Part shown: piece after piece, positions 33,328-44,141 of the stretch
How positions within the stretch are numbered: the stretch's first letter is position 1
Layout of the letters: the number at the start of each line of letters is the position of its first letter
Notes under the pieces: model-generated
Seen by the model: the letters and a program-made list of their open reading frames with translations, nothing else
Told to the model about the DNA's origin: nothing
The model's database searches: none
NCBI GenBank assembly: GCA_023935145.1
Contig: CM043703.1
Span: forward strand, 21,687,227-21,751,226
Source: Bretschneidera sinensis
Taxonomy: Eukaryota; Streptophyta; Magnoliopsida; Brassicales; Akaniaceae
Direction: 5' to 3'
Length of the DNA stretch: 64,000 nt
Position numbers and translations under genes: made by a program

Positions 33328-35225
33328 TGATAGACCGTTTATTTCGGTCATCAACAAACCCTGCAGAAGATTGTAGTAAAGTGATTAGTAGGGTATCGTT
33401 ATTGGCCGGGGATTGCGGGTACTCTATACTAAAGAGTCATAAAAATAATAATAAATGATTTGATTGGTTTAATTAGCAGTTTATAAACAAATATAAATCT
33501 ACATCTATTAACATTACATAAGATTAGGGGGTTTTCATGATCTGATTTTTCTTTTTACTAATTTTACTAAGGAAATTAAAGAACAATTATTTACAATTGA
33601 TCATTTTCTCTCACAATTCAGAAAATCAAGTTTGTTAAATGACTAATCAAATTGTTTCAATGTAGACAACGAATTCGTGCCTCAATCACATATCAGAATT
33701 GAATCAAAGTGCAAGCCTAAAGAGATCATGCACTTTATAAATTCCTTCTTAGATAATCACTAAGCTTAGGAAAAGTCCATCAGCTAGTTATTTTGTTTAA
33801 GCAATCAAGTTAATACTCAGCGCATCCTTACAATTACTTAAACAAATCATTAAGATCAAAAGGAATTATGATTCAATAACATGTTCCTTATTCCTATGAA
33901 AAAGTCCATGGATAAAGAACATGCAATTTCCAGAACATTGGCTATTGTTCATAGCTTTTACCACTTTAAATCGTACTCCAGATCAATTAGGTGATCGAAA
34001 GTGCGATTATGGCTTCAATGATTTGCAATATCAAAGTTTTCAATATAACAGAACTGAAAATTCAACATATGTAATGAATTAATATGTCTACATATCATGA
34101 ACAATTCAAAAACATTAAAGAATAAATCTGAAAATTAACCAACTCATTGAATTAATAATAATATCTAACATAAGAATCCAAGGCTGAAACAATTAAAAAG
34201 AATAGCCGTAAGGGGTACACTTCTTGAACACACTCAAGGAAGCTTGAGATGTTAATGGTGATGAACCTCACGGCTATGATGATAGATGAAGGAGAACACA
34301 TTTTGGAAAAGTCCTAATGTGCTCACAATTGGAGAAGGAATGGTGGAGTGTTTCAGCCTTTTGCTTCTTGAATTTTGAGTAGAGATGGTTCCAAGAGAAA
34401 AGATGATCTCTTTCAGCTTACAAACACCCTATTTATAGAGCTTAGAACAACCCTCTAAGCTTAGGAAAAGCAAGAAAACAATGCTAAAAACAAGCCATGA
34501 AACATGCAAGGAAACAATCCCTAAAACATGCAAGGAAACAATCCCTAAAACATGCAAAGAATCAAGGAATGGCCAAAAGTAAGAAAAAGGAATACAATCC
34601 CGAAATTTCAGGAGGACCCAACTAGTAGAATTCAAACGGTCATATCTTCTTCCACACATCTCCAAATGAGCTGAAACTTGTTGGGCTGGAAAGAAGACGT
34701 CTTGAACTTCAATTTGGACCTAAGAAAGTCTCAAAAATGATATTGTTTGGGCCTGTTATGATGGGCCAAAATCCAGTAGGCTGTTGCATCTGAATGTTCC
34801 TCCACTTTGGGCTTGGACCTTGCACCTTGCTTAGTTGACAAGAGATTATGTGATTTTTTTGTTGGGCAAGCCCATGTTAGGTTGGACATACCCATGTCAC
34901 TAATGGACTCCAATATTCTCTTGTGTTTTGACACATCATCCAAATAATTCCAAGGTGGAACCCTACAAAGAAATCAGCAAATAATAGATAAGGAAAGTTT
35001 CCATAATTAGAAAAGTTTCTTAGAATGATAAGACTATTTTCTTAATCCACTTAGATTTCCTAAAGTAACTAGGAAAACTCATTTTAGCGCCTTATTTTAC
35101 CATTCCCACGTTCACAAGCTTTCTAAATACTAAGAAAAGAAACAAAGCTCAAAATAACAAAGTTAAGAGAATTGCAAAGCCAAATAGGGTAGGAAAGGCA
35201 TTAAAAACGTAACACAAAGTGTTCC
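33328..35225 (-). repeat. E 5' LTR (1898 bp, outer end clipped)
   Basis: Nearly identical to 23917-25795, with a 24-bp tandem duplication at 34502-34549. It ends GTGTTCC at 35225 instead of GTGTTCCTATCA, so the last five LTR bases and the TSD are gone. TATA (minus strand) is at 34430-34437. The U5 end next to the PBS forms a hairpin (GACCG and CGGTC arms in 33328-33353). Confidence 0.92.
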
Positions 35226-37319
35226 CCGTGGACCCTGAAGATCAGGAGAATACGACGTTTACATGTCCTTTTGGGATATTCGCCTATCGTCGCATGCCCT
35301 TTGGGTTATGCAATGCACCCGCTACTTTTCAGTGGTGCATGGTTAGCATATTCTCTGACATGGTAGAGCGGTTCTTAGAGATTTGCATGGACGATTTCTC
35401 CGTCTTCGGTTCAACCTTTGAGGAGTGCCTGCACCGTCTCACTTTGGTTTTAGTGAGGTGCAAGGACAAGAACCTGGTGCTTAGTTGGGAGAAGTGCCAT
35501 TTTATGGTCAAGCAAGGAATTGTACTGGGGTTTGTCATATCTCATCGAGGGATTGAGGTCGACAAAGTGAAGGTGGACTTGATTTCTAACCTTCCACCCC
35601 CATGTACAGTGAAGGAGGTTCGATCCTTTCTAGGCCATGCAGGCTTCTACAGGCGATTTATCCAGAATTTCAGCAAAATCGCCAGGCTTTTGTGCAAGTT
35701 ATTGTTGAAGGATGCCCCATTTATATTTGATGAGGACTGCAAGAAAGCATTTGGGGATCTGAAGAAGATTTTGACGTCCATACCCATTATTCAGCCACCC
35801 AATTATGGTGTGCCTTTTGAGATTATATGTGACGCATCAGACTATGCTGTTGGAGTTGTTTTGGGGCAGCGTGTTGATAAACTTCCCCATGTTATCTATT
35901 ATGCAAGTCGAACTCTAAACGACGCACAACTTAATTACTCTACCACTTAGAAGGAGTTGTTAGCAGTCGTTTTTGCATTAGACAAGTTCAGATCCTACTT
36001 GTTAGGATCTAAAGTCATTATCTACTCGGATCATGCAGCCTTGAAGTATCTTTTCTCTAAAAAAAGATGCTAAATCTCGTCTTATCCGATGGATCTTGCT
36101 ACTTCAAGAGTTCGACATCGAGATTCGGGATAAGAAAGGTTCAGAAAATGTGGTGGCAGACAATTTGTCTAGATTGAATGTGGATTTCACTAAGGCCGCC
36201 ACTCTCATTTCCGAGACCTTTCCTAATGAGCAATTGATGCACATTGCTCACAGTCCTGCACCATGGTTTGCTGATATAGTGAACTATCTTGTCACCGGAC
36301 ACATGCCTTTGCATTGGGGGCAGCAAGATAAATCAAAGTTTTTGGCCATGGTATGTCATTTTTCTGGGACGATCCTTACTTATTCAAGTATTGTCCCGAT
36401 CAGATCATCAGAAGGTGTATTCCTGAGCATGACCAATCTAATGTCATCACCTTTTGTCATGATCATGCCTATGGAGGCCATTTCAGTGCTAAAAAGAACC
36501 CTGCAAAGATTTTACCGTGTGGATTTTATTGGCTTACCCTGTTCCGAGACTCTCATACCTACTGTTTATCTTGTGAGTGTTGTCAAAAGCTAGGGAGCCT
36601 TTCTAGGAGGAATATGATGCCCCTCAACCCTATTCTGATTGTTGAGATTTTTGACGTGTGGGGCATTGATTTTATGGGACCGTTCTCAAACTCCTTTAGC
36701 TACTTGTACATTCTAGTTGCTGTGGACTATCTGTCCAAATAGGTGGAGGCCGTTGCGTGCAAGACCAATGACCACAGAGTTGTGGTCCAGTTTTTTAAGG
36801 ACACTATTTTTACTCGATTTGGTACGCCTCGAGCAATCATAAGTGATGGTGGTAAGCACTTTTGCAACCGAATTTTTGAGCAGTTGATGAAGAAGTATTT
36901 CATCACACACAAGGTTGCCACCCCATATCACCCGTAGACGAGTGGACAAGTGGAATTTCTAATCGCGAGATCAAACACATTTTAGAGAAAAATGTGAACC
37001 CTAGTAGAAAGGATTGGTCTCTGCGATTGACTGATGCACTGTGGGTATATCGGACAACCTTCAAGACGCCAATTGGCATGTTTGCCTATCGTATTGTGTA
37101 CGGAAAGGCATGTCACCTTTCGATTGAATTAGAGCATCGTGCGTATTAGGCTATCAAGCAGCTGAACTTCAACCTTTCCAAGGCTAGCTCACAAAGGAAG
37201 CTCTAACTCAGTGAATTAGAGGAGCTGCGGAATGATGCATATGATTGTGCACGATCATACAAGGCACAAATGAAGAAGACTCATGACCAACACATTTTGA
37301 GATGAGCTTTTGAGCCGGG
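35226..37319 (+). pseudogene. C2 pol part 2: RT catalytic part, RNase H, integrase core
   Basis: Collinear with C1 9938-12016. The frame 35219-35950 has [20 protein letters not shown], the catalytic [10 protein letters not shown] (about 35380-35410), [33 protein letters not shown] and [16 protein letters not shown], then TAG at 35948-35950. A one-base insertion in an A run near 36060 shifts the frame. RNase H ends with [11 protein letters not shown]. The integrase zinc region is split by another shift near 36345. The core has [13 protein letters not shown], a TAG at about 36740, and [13 protein letters not shown] stop at 36936-36938 falls just before the Glu region. The D2 insertion cuts the C-terminal domain at 37319. 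Confidence 0.87.
37315..37319. repeat. D2 target-site duplication (left CCGGG; right TCGGG at 47436-47440)
   Basis: A five-base duplication with one C-to-T difference. Joining C2 across it restores GAGCCGGGTCAAAAAG, as in uninterrupted C1 at about 12019-12034. Confidence 0.82.
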
Positions 37320-38372
37320 TGTTGTGCGTTTATATACCTAAATAAATAGGTGAATAATCGTACTAGTTATACTTGCAAGTGCACAAGGTCATCAGTGTAG
37401 TCTAGTGTGCAAAAGCAAGGTCATCTCCACAGGGATTGGTAAAGTTTAGTTTTTAGAATTAGTTTCTTTAAGTAAAAAAAAATAAAATAACTGTTGTGTG
37501 TGATTTGATAATAATAAAGAAATAGGGCTTTGATATCCACCACTAGTCATACTTTCTCATTTGTATAAAGTATCAGTGCACTAGCCTTATTATGTATACC
37601 TATTGATTGCCAACCTAAGGGCATGGTATCTACTCCTTAAGCTATTGATTTCCCTAAGCAACAAGTTAGGTATGGTATCTACTCTAACTCTTTTCTTCCT
37701 CAAGGGATTCAGCATGGTATCTGCTTGAGTTGTTCCTTAAGAAAACATAAGTACTATGGAAATCGACAACCACATGAGACCTAGGGCATGGTATCTACTC
37801 CCGGTTTCCTATGTTGATTAACCCAGGTATCCGGATAAGATATCCCTTGTTACTAATGTTAGACCCAGGACTCGGTCATCCAAATTGATCTAACTAATCA
37901 ATCCATACCACATGCATACATTGGCCATACACATACATATGAGGAATTTAAATAAGCACAGACATTAATCAAGTTAAGCAACATAATAAAGGCTATTGGC
38001 AAAGATTTTATCAATGAATATAAATATGGGAATGCATAACTAGGGCTTCAATTGAGCCCTATAAGAAAGTTAGTTACACATACTATCTGAAGTAAACATT
38101 ATAAATAAACTAAACATTAAAGGAGAAGAATAAACCCGAGAGAAGAGGCATCAATTCTCTCCCAAGCTCTCAACTCCAAGTAAAAGAAAAGAGAAAAGTG
38201 TTTTCTATCTGAGGTGTGTTTATGTGTGTGAGTTATAAGTGTATTTATAGGTCTTTGAGAAGTTCTAAGAGACCTATGAGTTACTAAACCTTCCTAAAAT
38301 GAAAATTCTATTATTTCCAAAATAGGGTTCTGTAGTTTACTGTTCACGCCCGTATATGTGCGCTCGATCGCA
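37320..38372 (-). repeat. D2 3' LTR, U3 start missing (1053 bp)
   Basis: Matches 46097 onward for about 1.05 kb (GCATGGTATCT repeats, TATA region) but stops at TGCGCTCGATCGCA (38359-38372), one unit of the CpG-rich motif. The first 285 bp or so of U3 and the polypurine tract are absent, so a deletion ended inside the motif array. Confidence 0.85.
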
Positions 38373-38499
38373 TTGAATTTTCATTTTATTGGCCTATATG
38401 TTCAAAGTGTTAAGCTCGCTGATGAAGTCGAATCATACAGTTTTGTTTTAGATCACAAAAAAAAAAGTTTATTGGACAGAATGAACATGCATTTATCTA
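38373..38499 (-). other. D2 short segment between env-like ORF and truncated LTR
   Basis: AT-rich remnant of the D-family 3' region. Nothing recognised. Confidence 0.5.
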
Positions 38500-39585
38500 T
38501 CATTGAGATAGGCGATCAAGAATGGCCTACAGCATAGCATCCTGTCATGCTAACCGTGCCTCCAAACTATCCATGCGCTGATGCACGAGTGTGGTAGCAA
38601 CAGAGACCTCACCTCGGAAGGAGGACAGCTCATCTAGAAAGTGCTGGGACTCAGTGGGTCCCATGTCCGAATGGTCCTCCTCACGTACTGGGCTAATGAC
38701 CGGGGTCTCAGTCTCCATGCAATCCTCCTCAACTCGCTCAACTGCTGGAGTGGGTGCCGGGAGTCCTCGTGGCATATGCGAGATGCTGTGTGTCCACTGA
38801 GCCTTCCCGAAGAAGGGATGTTCTCGCACTGGCCCGTCACTATGGGTCCCCTTAATCCCCGTCTTCTTGAGGATGGAGGTGAGTAGGAACGGGAAAGGAA
38901 GGCCCCAAGCGTTGGCCGTGGTGGTCTGACAGCCATTCATGTGATCCCAAAACTTGTGCAACTGGCTCCAAATGACAGTCGGGATGGACTACCAGTGGCC
39001 TCTATGGAAGAGATATATAGTCTGGAGAAACTGGTCTCGTCGCTGTGTCTTGTGCCCCAATGGACACACGTTATGCTGTAGGATCGTATCAATAAGCCAC
39101 AGTCGGGGAGGCAGCTTGGACCGACTGCCCGCATTGTTATGCTTGTCGGCATACTGGCCAGCACACATGTCCGTGATGATCTCGGCCAAGGCAAAGGACT
39201 CCGATTGCTCCTCGATATCAGTGTCCTCGGGAGGGGACTCATCGGTGCAATGAAAAGCAGCGACGATATCGACAGTAGTCACCTCGATGGGTGTGCCCCG
39301 GACTGAAGAGGTGAGGACTCCCGATCTGCTGCAATCGAAAGAGAGATGCTCATAAAACTGAACTACGAGCTGGGAGTAGGCAGTGGAACACACCGGCTTA
39401 AACAACCTCTTCAGCCCTCGATGTCGAAATTCTTGGACGGCCCATTGTGTGGCGTCCATGTGCTGGAATACATCATCGATGGCGAATGAGGTCTCAAATA
39501 AAAGCTCGCACTACTCGATGCTAGGTCGAGATGACGAAGCACGGCTGCTGGATGCACCGGAGGTGGAAACTAATGGTCTTGACAT
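38500..39585 (-). pseudogene. D2 env-like ORF, nearly complete
   Basis: From the ATG at 39583-39585 the frame reads MSRPLVSTSGASSSR and continues through FQHMDATQWAVQEF, the SSVRGTPIEVTTVDIVAAFH block, SKLPPRLWLIDTILQHNVCP, ANAWGLPFPFLLTSILKK, EHPFFGKAQWTHSISHMPRG and an acidic tail to a helical C-terminus (HQRMDSLEARLA). The stop is at about 38500-38502. In-frame stops interrupt near 39510, after SIE, and near 38543, and the block around 38985 is damaged. It is about 360 codons, matching D1 where both exist. Its position after pol is that of the env-like gene in Athila elements. A membrane protein role is not supported by anything I see here. Confidence 0.75.
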
Positions 39586-40427
39586 GCTGTGTTCTAGGTT
39601 ATGCCTGATTTGTGACCGATCTCAATGATGTGCGCTCGATCGCACACTGGACTATGCGCTCGATCGCAGATACCGTGCGCTCGATCGCACACGGTCAGGC
39701 TTTTCGTCGAACAGCTTGTGTGCACCAAAAAGACAAGTTATGGTTTGCAAGTGTGAAACTTGTTCCTACCCCCTTGCAATCGAACAATCACACAATCATA
39801 CACAAAATAACATATATGTATAATGCATTACACAGTTTCTATTATTAAAATTTGTGTGTGTGTGTAGAGCACCTTGTGGATTAATGGGGATGGGAATGGA
39901 GTAAATAGTGGTTGACGGTGATGGAGGCAATGGATGGTGACAGAGGATGGTGGAGATGGAAGTGGTGATGAATGATGCTGTGTGGTAATGACGAGAGGGA
40001 GTGGTGTGAGTGGAAACGAGAGTGTTTGAGGGCGAGTGCGCGCGCGATTAGTGACGAGGGAGTGAGTGAGTGTGAGTGTGAGTGTGAGTGTGAGTGAATT
40101 TTCAGACTTATAGCTAAACAATTGTTTGCCGCGAGTGTGCTCGATTGCACGCGGGTTGCACTCGATCGCATCTGTGTGCTCGAACAAGTTTGAAGGACAT
40201 GCTCGATCACACACCTGCGCTCGATCGCACTAAGGAATGCGATCGATCGCAAGCAGGGCACATGGGCACAAATAAAAACTTACCTTAGCTGAAAAAATGA
40301 TAAATTATTGAAACAATACAACTTTACCATTTGTTAGTGGCCTCAGTACCACTAACCTTACCAGAGGTGCTTGAGCTTAATAGGTGATCAAATTTTTACT
40401 TTGCTCAAGCACTCTCTTGCTACCGTG
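39586..40427 (-). promoter_or_regulatory. D2 pol-env spacer: candidate internal promoter
   Basis: Mirror of D1 20454-21280. Reading on the minus strand: motif cluster 40136-40251, TATA-like TATAAG at 40107-40112, pyrimidine-rich leader, possible splice donor after CCACAAG near 39875, second motif cluster 39631-39691, then the env-like ATG at 39585. Conservation of the order in two diverged copies supports function. Confidence 0.45.
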
Positions 40428-41546
40428 TTAGTTGTTTGGAATGAGGCACTTAGAGTCCACCCCTTGGAGCTCTAGTGCTTGTGTTTCAGCTATGTACTGT
40501 ACTGATTCAAGTGCCAAATCTTCATCTCTTGGAGGAATGTTAATGTCGAGGTAAGGCTTGGCTTTGTGTCCATTGATTGTAAAGGGCTGATTTCCGTTGG
40601 GGCCACAGACTTCTAATGCACCATGAGGGAAGACCTTGGTGACCATGTACGGACCGTACCATCTGGATTTGAGCTTGCCTGGGAACAGCCTCAATCGTGA
40701 GTCATATAACAGAACCTTTTGTCCTACATGGAACTCCTTCTGGGCTAGTTGTTTGTCATGATAAACTTTTGTTCGTTCCTTGTACAACTTTGCATTCTCA
40801 TAGGCATCATATCTCAATTCTTCAAGCTCATTTAGATGCAGTTTCCTTTTCTCACCCGCTTGCTTCATGTCGAAGTTGAACTACTTAATGGCCCAATATG
40901 CTCGATGCTCTAATTCCACTGGGAGATGGCATGCTTTTCCAAAGACTAGGCGGTAGGGAGACATGCCAATTGGAGTCTTATAAGCTGTCCTATATGCCCA
41001 TAGAGCATCATTTAAGCGTAGAGACCAATCCTTCCGGTTAGGCTTCACAGTCTTTTCTAATATTCCCTCGATCTCTCGATTACTAATCTCCACTTGGCCA
41101 CTGGTTTGAGGATGATATGATGTGCCAACTTTATGAGTGATCCCATACTTTCGGAGTAGTTCGGCAAAAGAACGATGATGAAAGTGACTGCCTCCATCAC
41201 TGATGATTGTTCTTGGAGTTCCAAACCTAGTAAAAATGTTAGCCTGCAAAAACTTGATAACTACTTTGTGATCATTAGTCCTTGAGGGGACAGCCTCGAC
41301 CCATTTAGACACATAATCCACGCCCACAAGAATATATAAATAACCAAATGAGTTAGGAAATGGTCCCATGAAATCAATGCCCCATACATCAAAAATTTCT
41401 ACTATATGAATATTTTGTAAGGGCATTTGATTTCGGGAAGAGATGTTATATGTCCGCTGGCATCTATCACATAAGTTGCAAAAGGAGAAAGCATCTTTAA
41501 ATAGATTAGGCCAATAAAAACCAGATTGGAGTACCTTAAGAGCTGT
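40428..41546 (-). pseudogene. D2 integrase core and C-terminus
   Basis: The zinc-binding region is broken near 41550 (TGA and a frame change). The frame 40881-41426 contains [18 protein letters not shown] (Asp), [17 protein letters not shown] (Asp) and [20 protein letters not shown] (Glu), then [20 protein letters not shown], and stops at 40881. The frame 40428-40868 holds the C-terminal barrel ([51 protein letters not shown]) to the natural end at 40428. A single stop splits two otherwise open halves. Confidence 0.87.
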
Positions 41547-43925
41547 TCATTTTGCCCCAAAATGTCCTCCATAAGCAAACTGGTGGCAGTGTTGCAATAA
41601 GCTAAAGTGTTCCTCATCTGGGATACATCGTCTAATGATTTGATCGGGGCAAGCTTTGAAAAGATAAGGATCATCCCAATAGTAATGTCTTGACAGAGAT
41701 ATCAGCCGTTTCTTTTCTTGAGTAGTCATGCCTGGAGGAAAAACTTTAGCAGTTAGATAATTTACTATATCAGCGTACCATGGGAGTTTTACCTCTAGTG
41801 CGAATAGTTGTTCATCGGGGAAGTTCTCATTTAATGGTAACTCTTTATCATCACTCTCATAAGGAAGTCTTGACAAATGATCCGCAACTACATTCTCACT
41901 ACCTTTCTTGTCTTTGATCTCTAAATCAAATTCTTGTAGGAGGAATACCCATCTGATTAGCTTAGGCTTTGCATCTTTCTTAGAAAACAAATATCTCAAA
42001 ACAGCATGGTCAGTGAATACAATAACTTTAGAACCAATAAGATATGATCTAAACTTCTCTAAAGCAAAAATAACAGCTAACAATTCTTTTTCAGTAGTAG
42101 AATAGTTAAGTTGAGCATCATTTAACGTTCTAGAAGCATAGTAAATAGCATGAGGTACCTTATTGATTCTTTGACCTAAGACAGCTCCCAAGGCGAAGTC
42201 ACTGGCATCACACATTAATTCGAAAGGGAGATTCCAATCCGGTGCCATCATTATTGGGGCAGAGGTGAGAACATTCTTCAAGGTGTTGAAAGCTTGCATA
42301 CAATCATCATTCCATTCAAACTTGGTATCTTTAGTTAGTAATGCACAAAGAGGTCTTGAGATTTTGGAGAAGTCCTTAATGAATCTTCTATAAAAACTGG
42401 CATGTCTAAGGAAACTTCTAATGCCCTTGACCGTGAGAGGGGGAGGTAGCTTTGAAATGATGTCAATCTTAGCTTTGTCTACCTTAATACCTTTGTTTGA
42501 GATGGAGTGACCCAACACAATACCTTGTTGAACCATGAAGTGACATTTCTCCCAATTCAGTACTAAATTACTCTCTTCACATCTCCTTAGGAAATTTTCC
42601 AAATGATTCAGGCACTCATCGAAATTAGATCTAAAGACACTAAAATCATCCATGAACACCTCAATATATTTCTCTACCATATCGAAAAAAATGCTCATCA
42701 TACATCTTTGAAAAGTGGCTGGTGCGTTGCATAAACCGAATGGCATTCTTCTATAAGCAAATGTACCGAAAAGACATGTGAATGTAGTTTTTTCTTGATC
42801 CTCAGGTTCTATTGCAATTTGGTTGTATCCACTATACCCATCCAAGAAGCAGTAATAACTGTGACCGGCTAACCTCTCTAGCATTTGATCAATGAATGGC
42901 AGGGGAAAATGGTCTTTTCTAGTTACTTTGTTTAATCTCCGGTAATCAATGCATACTCTCCAACCCGTTGTTTTTCTTGTAGGTATGAGCTTCTCATCTT
43001 CATTCTTTACCACGGTAATCCCACTTTTTTTAGGAACAACTTGGACCGGACTCACCCATTTGCTATCCGATATAGGGTAAATGATGCCAACATCTAGTAG
43101 CTTCAATATCTTGGCCTTTACTACCTCCTTCATGTGTGGGTTAAGTCTTCTTTGAGCATCTCGAGTGGGCCTTGATTCTTCTTCAAGGTAAATATTATGC
43201 ATGCACTTTGCTGGACTTATCCCCTTAATGTCAGCAATAGTCCACCCAATGGCAGTTTTATGCTCCCTAAGAACTCTTAACAGCTTCTCGTCTTTCCCAC
43301 TACTCAAGTTAGCAGTTACAATCATAGGTAAAGTCTCATTTTCTCCTAAGTAGGCGTATGTTAAATTCTCGGGTAGCTGCTTTAGTTCCAATGTTGGTGC
43401 CTGCACAATGGATGAAAGAAGAGTAGTATTAGTGGGTATGACAGATTCAAATGGAGGAGGATATATACTGGAGTATTTTGGAGAGGTCGCAAGAAGGCGC
43501 ACAGCTGTGATGATGTCATCAGTAATATCTTCATATTCTTGCTCAATATCCATCTCTATGAAGCTATGAGTGAGAGTAGTCTCCAATGGATCAATGTGTT
43601 GGACCTGAAAAGCTTGCTCAACAAAGTCTTGTATCATACAAACATTAAAGCATTCCAAGTCATCTTGAGGAAGTTTCATTGCATCAAATATTTTAAACTC
43701 TATTTTCTCACCATTGATTTTCATACTTACTATACCATTTTTTACACAGATCTTAGTGTCGGTAGTTCTCATAAATGGTCTCCCTAATATGATAGGCAAA
43801 GGTAATGGCATTGGGCATTCCTCCATGTCTAATACAATGAAATCAGCAGGTAAAATGAACTCACCAACTTTCACTAAAACGTCCTCGAGAACACTCCTAG
43901 GTCTTTTAATACTCCAATCTACCAA
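41547..43925 (-). pseudogene. D2 protease end, RT, RNase H and integrase N-terminus (792-codon frame)
   Basis: The longest open frame of the D family. It begins inside the protease domain after a stop near 43926 and runs through [97 protein letters not shown] and the catalytic VFMDDFSVF. RNase H follows ([59 protein letters not shown]), then the first half of the integrase zinc finger ([12 protein letters not shown]). RT and RNase H motifs look complete, so this part might still fold, but the protease active site lies upstream of the stop. Confidence 0.9.
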
Positions 43926-44141
43926 CTATAAGGTAATAGTAATCGGTTGTAGCTCCCCCAAATCTAGGGTTTCGAATACCGTGTAACGTAGCAAGTTTAC
44001 CCCCGCTCCTAAGTCTAGCAATGCCTTGTCAAATAGCTGATCACTTATTCTACAGGGAATAGTGAAACTACCCGGATCTTTCAGTTTTAGTGGGAGTTTT
44101 CTTAGCAGTACATCACTTACCTCCTCAGTTAATGCTACAGT
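43926..44141 (-). pseudogene. D2 protease active-site region
   Basis: Minus-strand reading gives [19 protein letters not shown], then ALLDLGAGVNLLRYTVFETL and LGELQPITITL, ending in a TAG just before the long pol frame. The DLGA catalytic motif is present. The stop separates it from RT. Confidence 0.8.

Larger units (their letters stand above)
23917..35225 (-). mobile_element. E: young, apparently intact Athila-lineage element
   Basis: About 11.3 kb on the minus strand: 5' LTR 33328-35225, PBS 33308-33325, one gag-pol ORF 27523-33060, non-coding 3' region 25796-27522, 3' LTR 23917-25795. A by-eye comparison finds two substitutions (25452/34887 and 25709/35144), one 24-bp tandem duplication (34502-34549) and a few missing terminal bases between the LTRs. 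Near-identical LTRs and an unbroken ORF make this the latest insertion in the nest. No env-like ORF is seen. It lacks a clean TSD because the right end lost a few bases. Confidence 0.93.

Noticed and set aside
38641..39253. Plus-strand frames opposite the D2 env-like ORF
   Set aside because: Antisense shadows; the same frames appear opposite D1 and show no family match.
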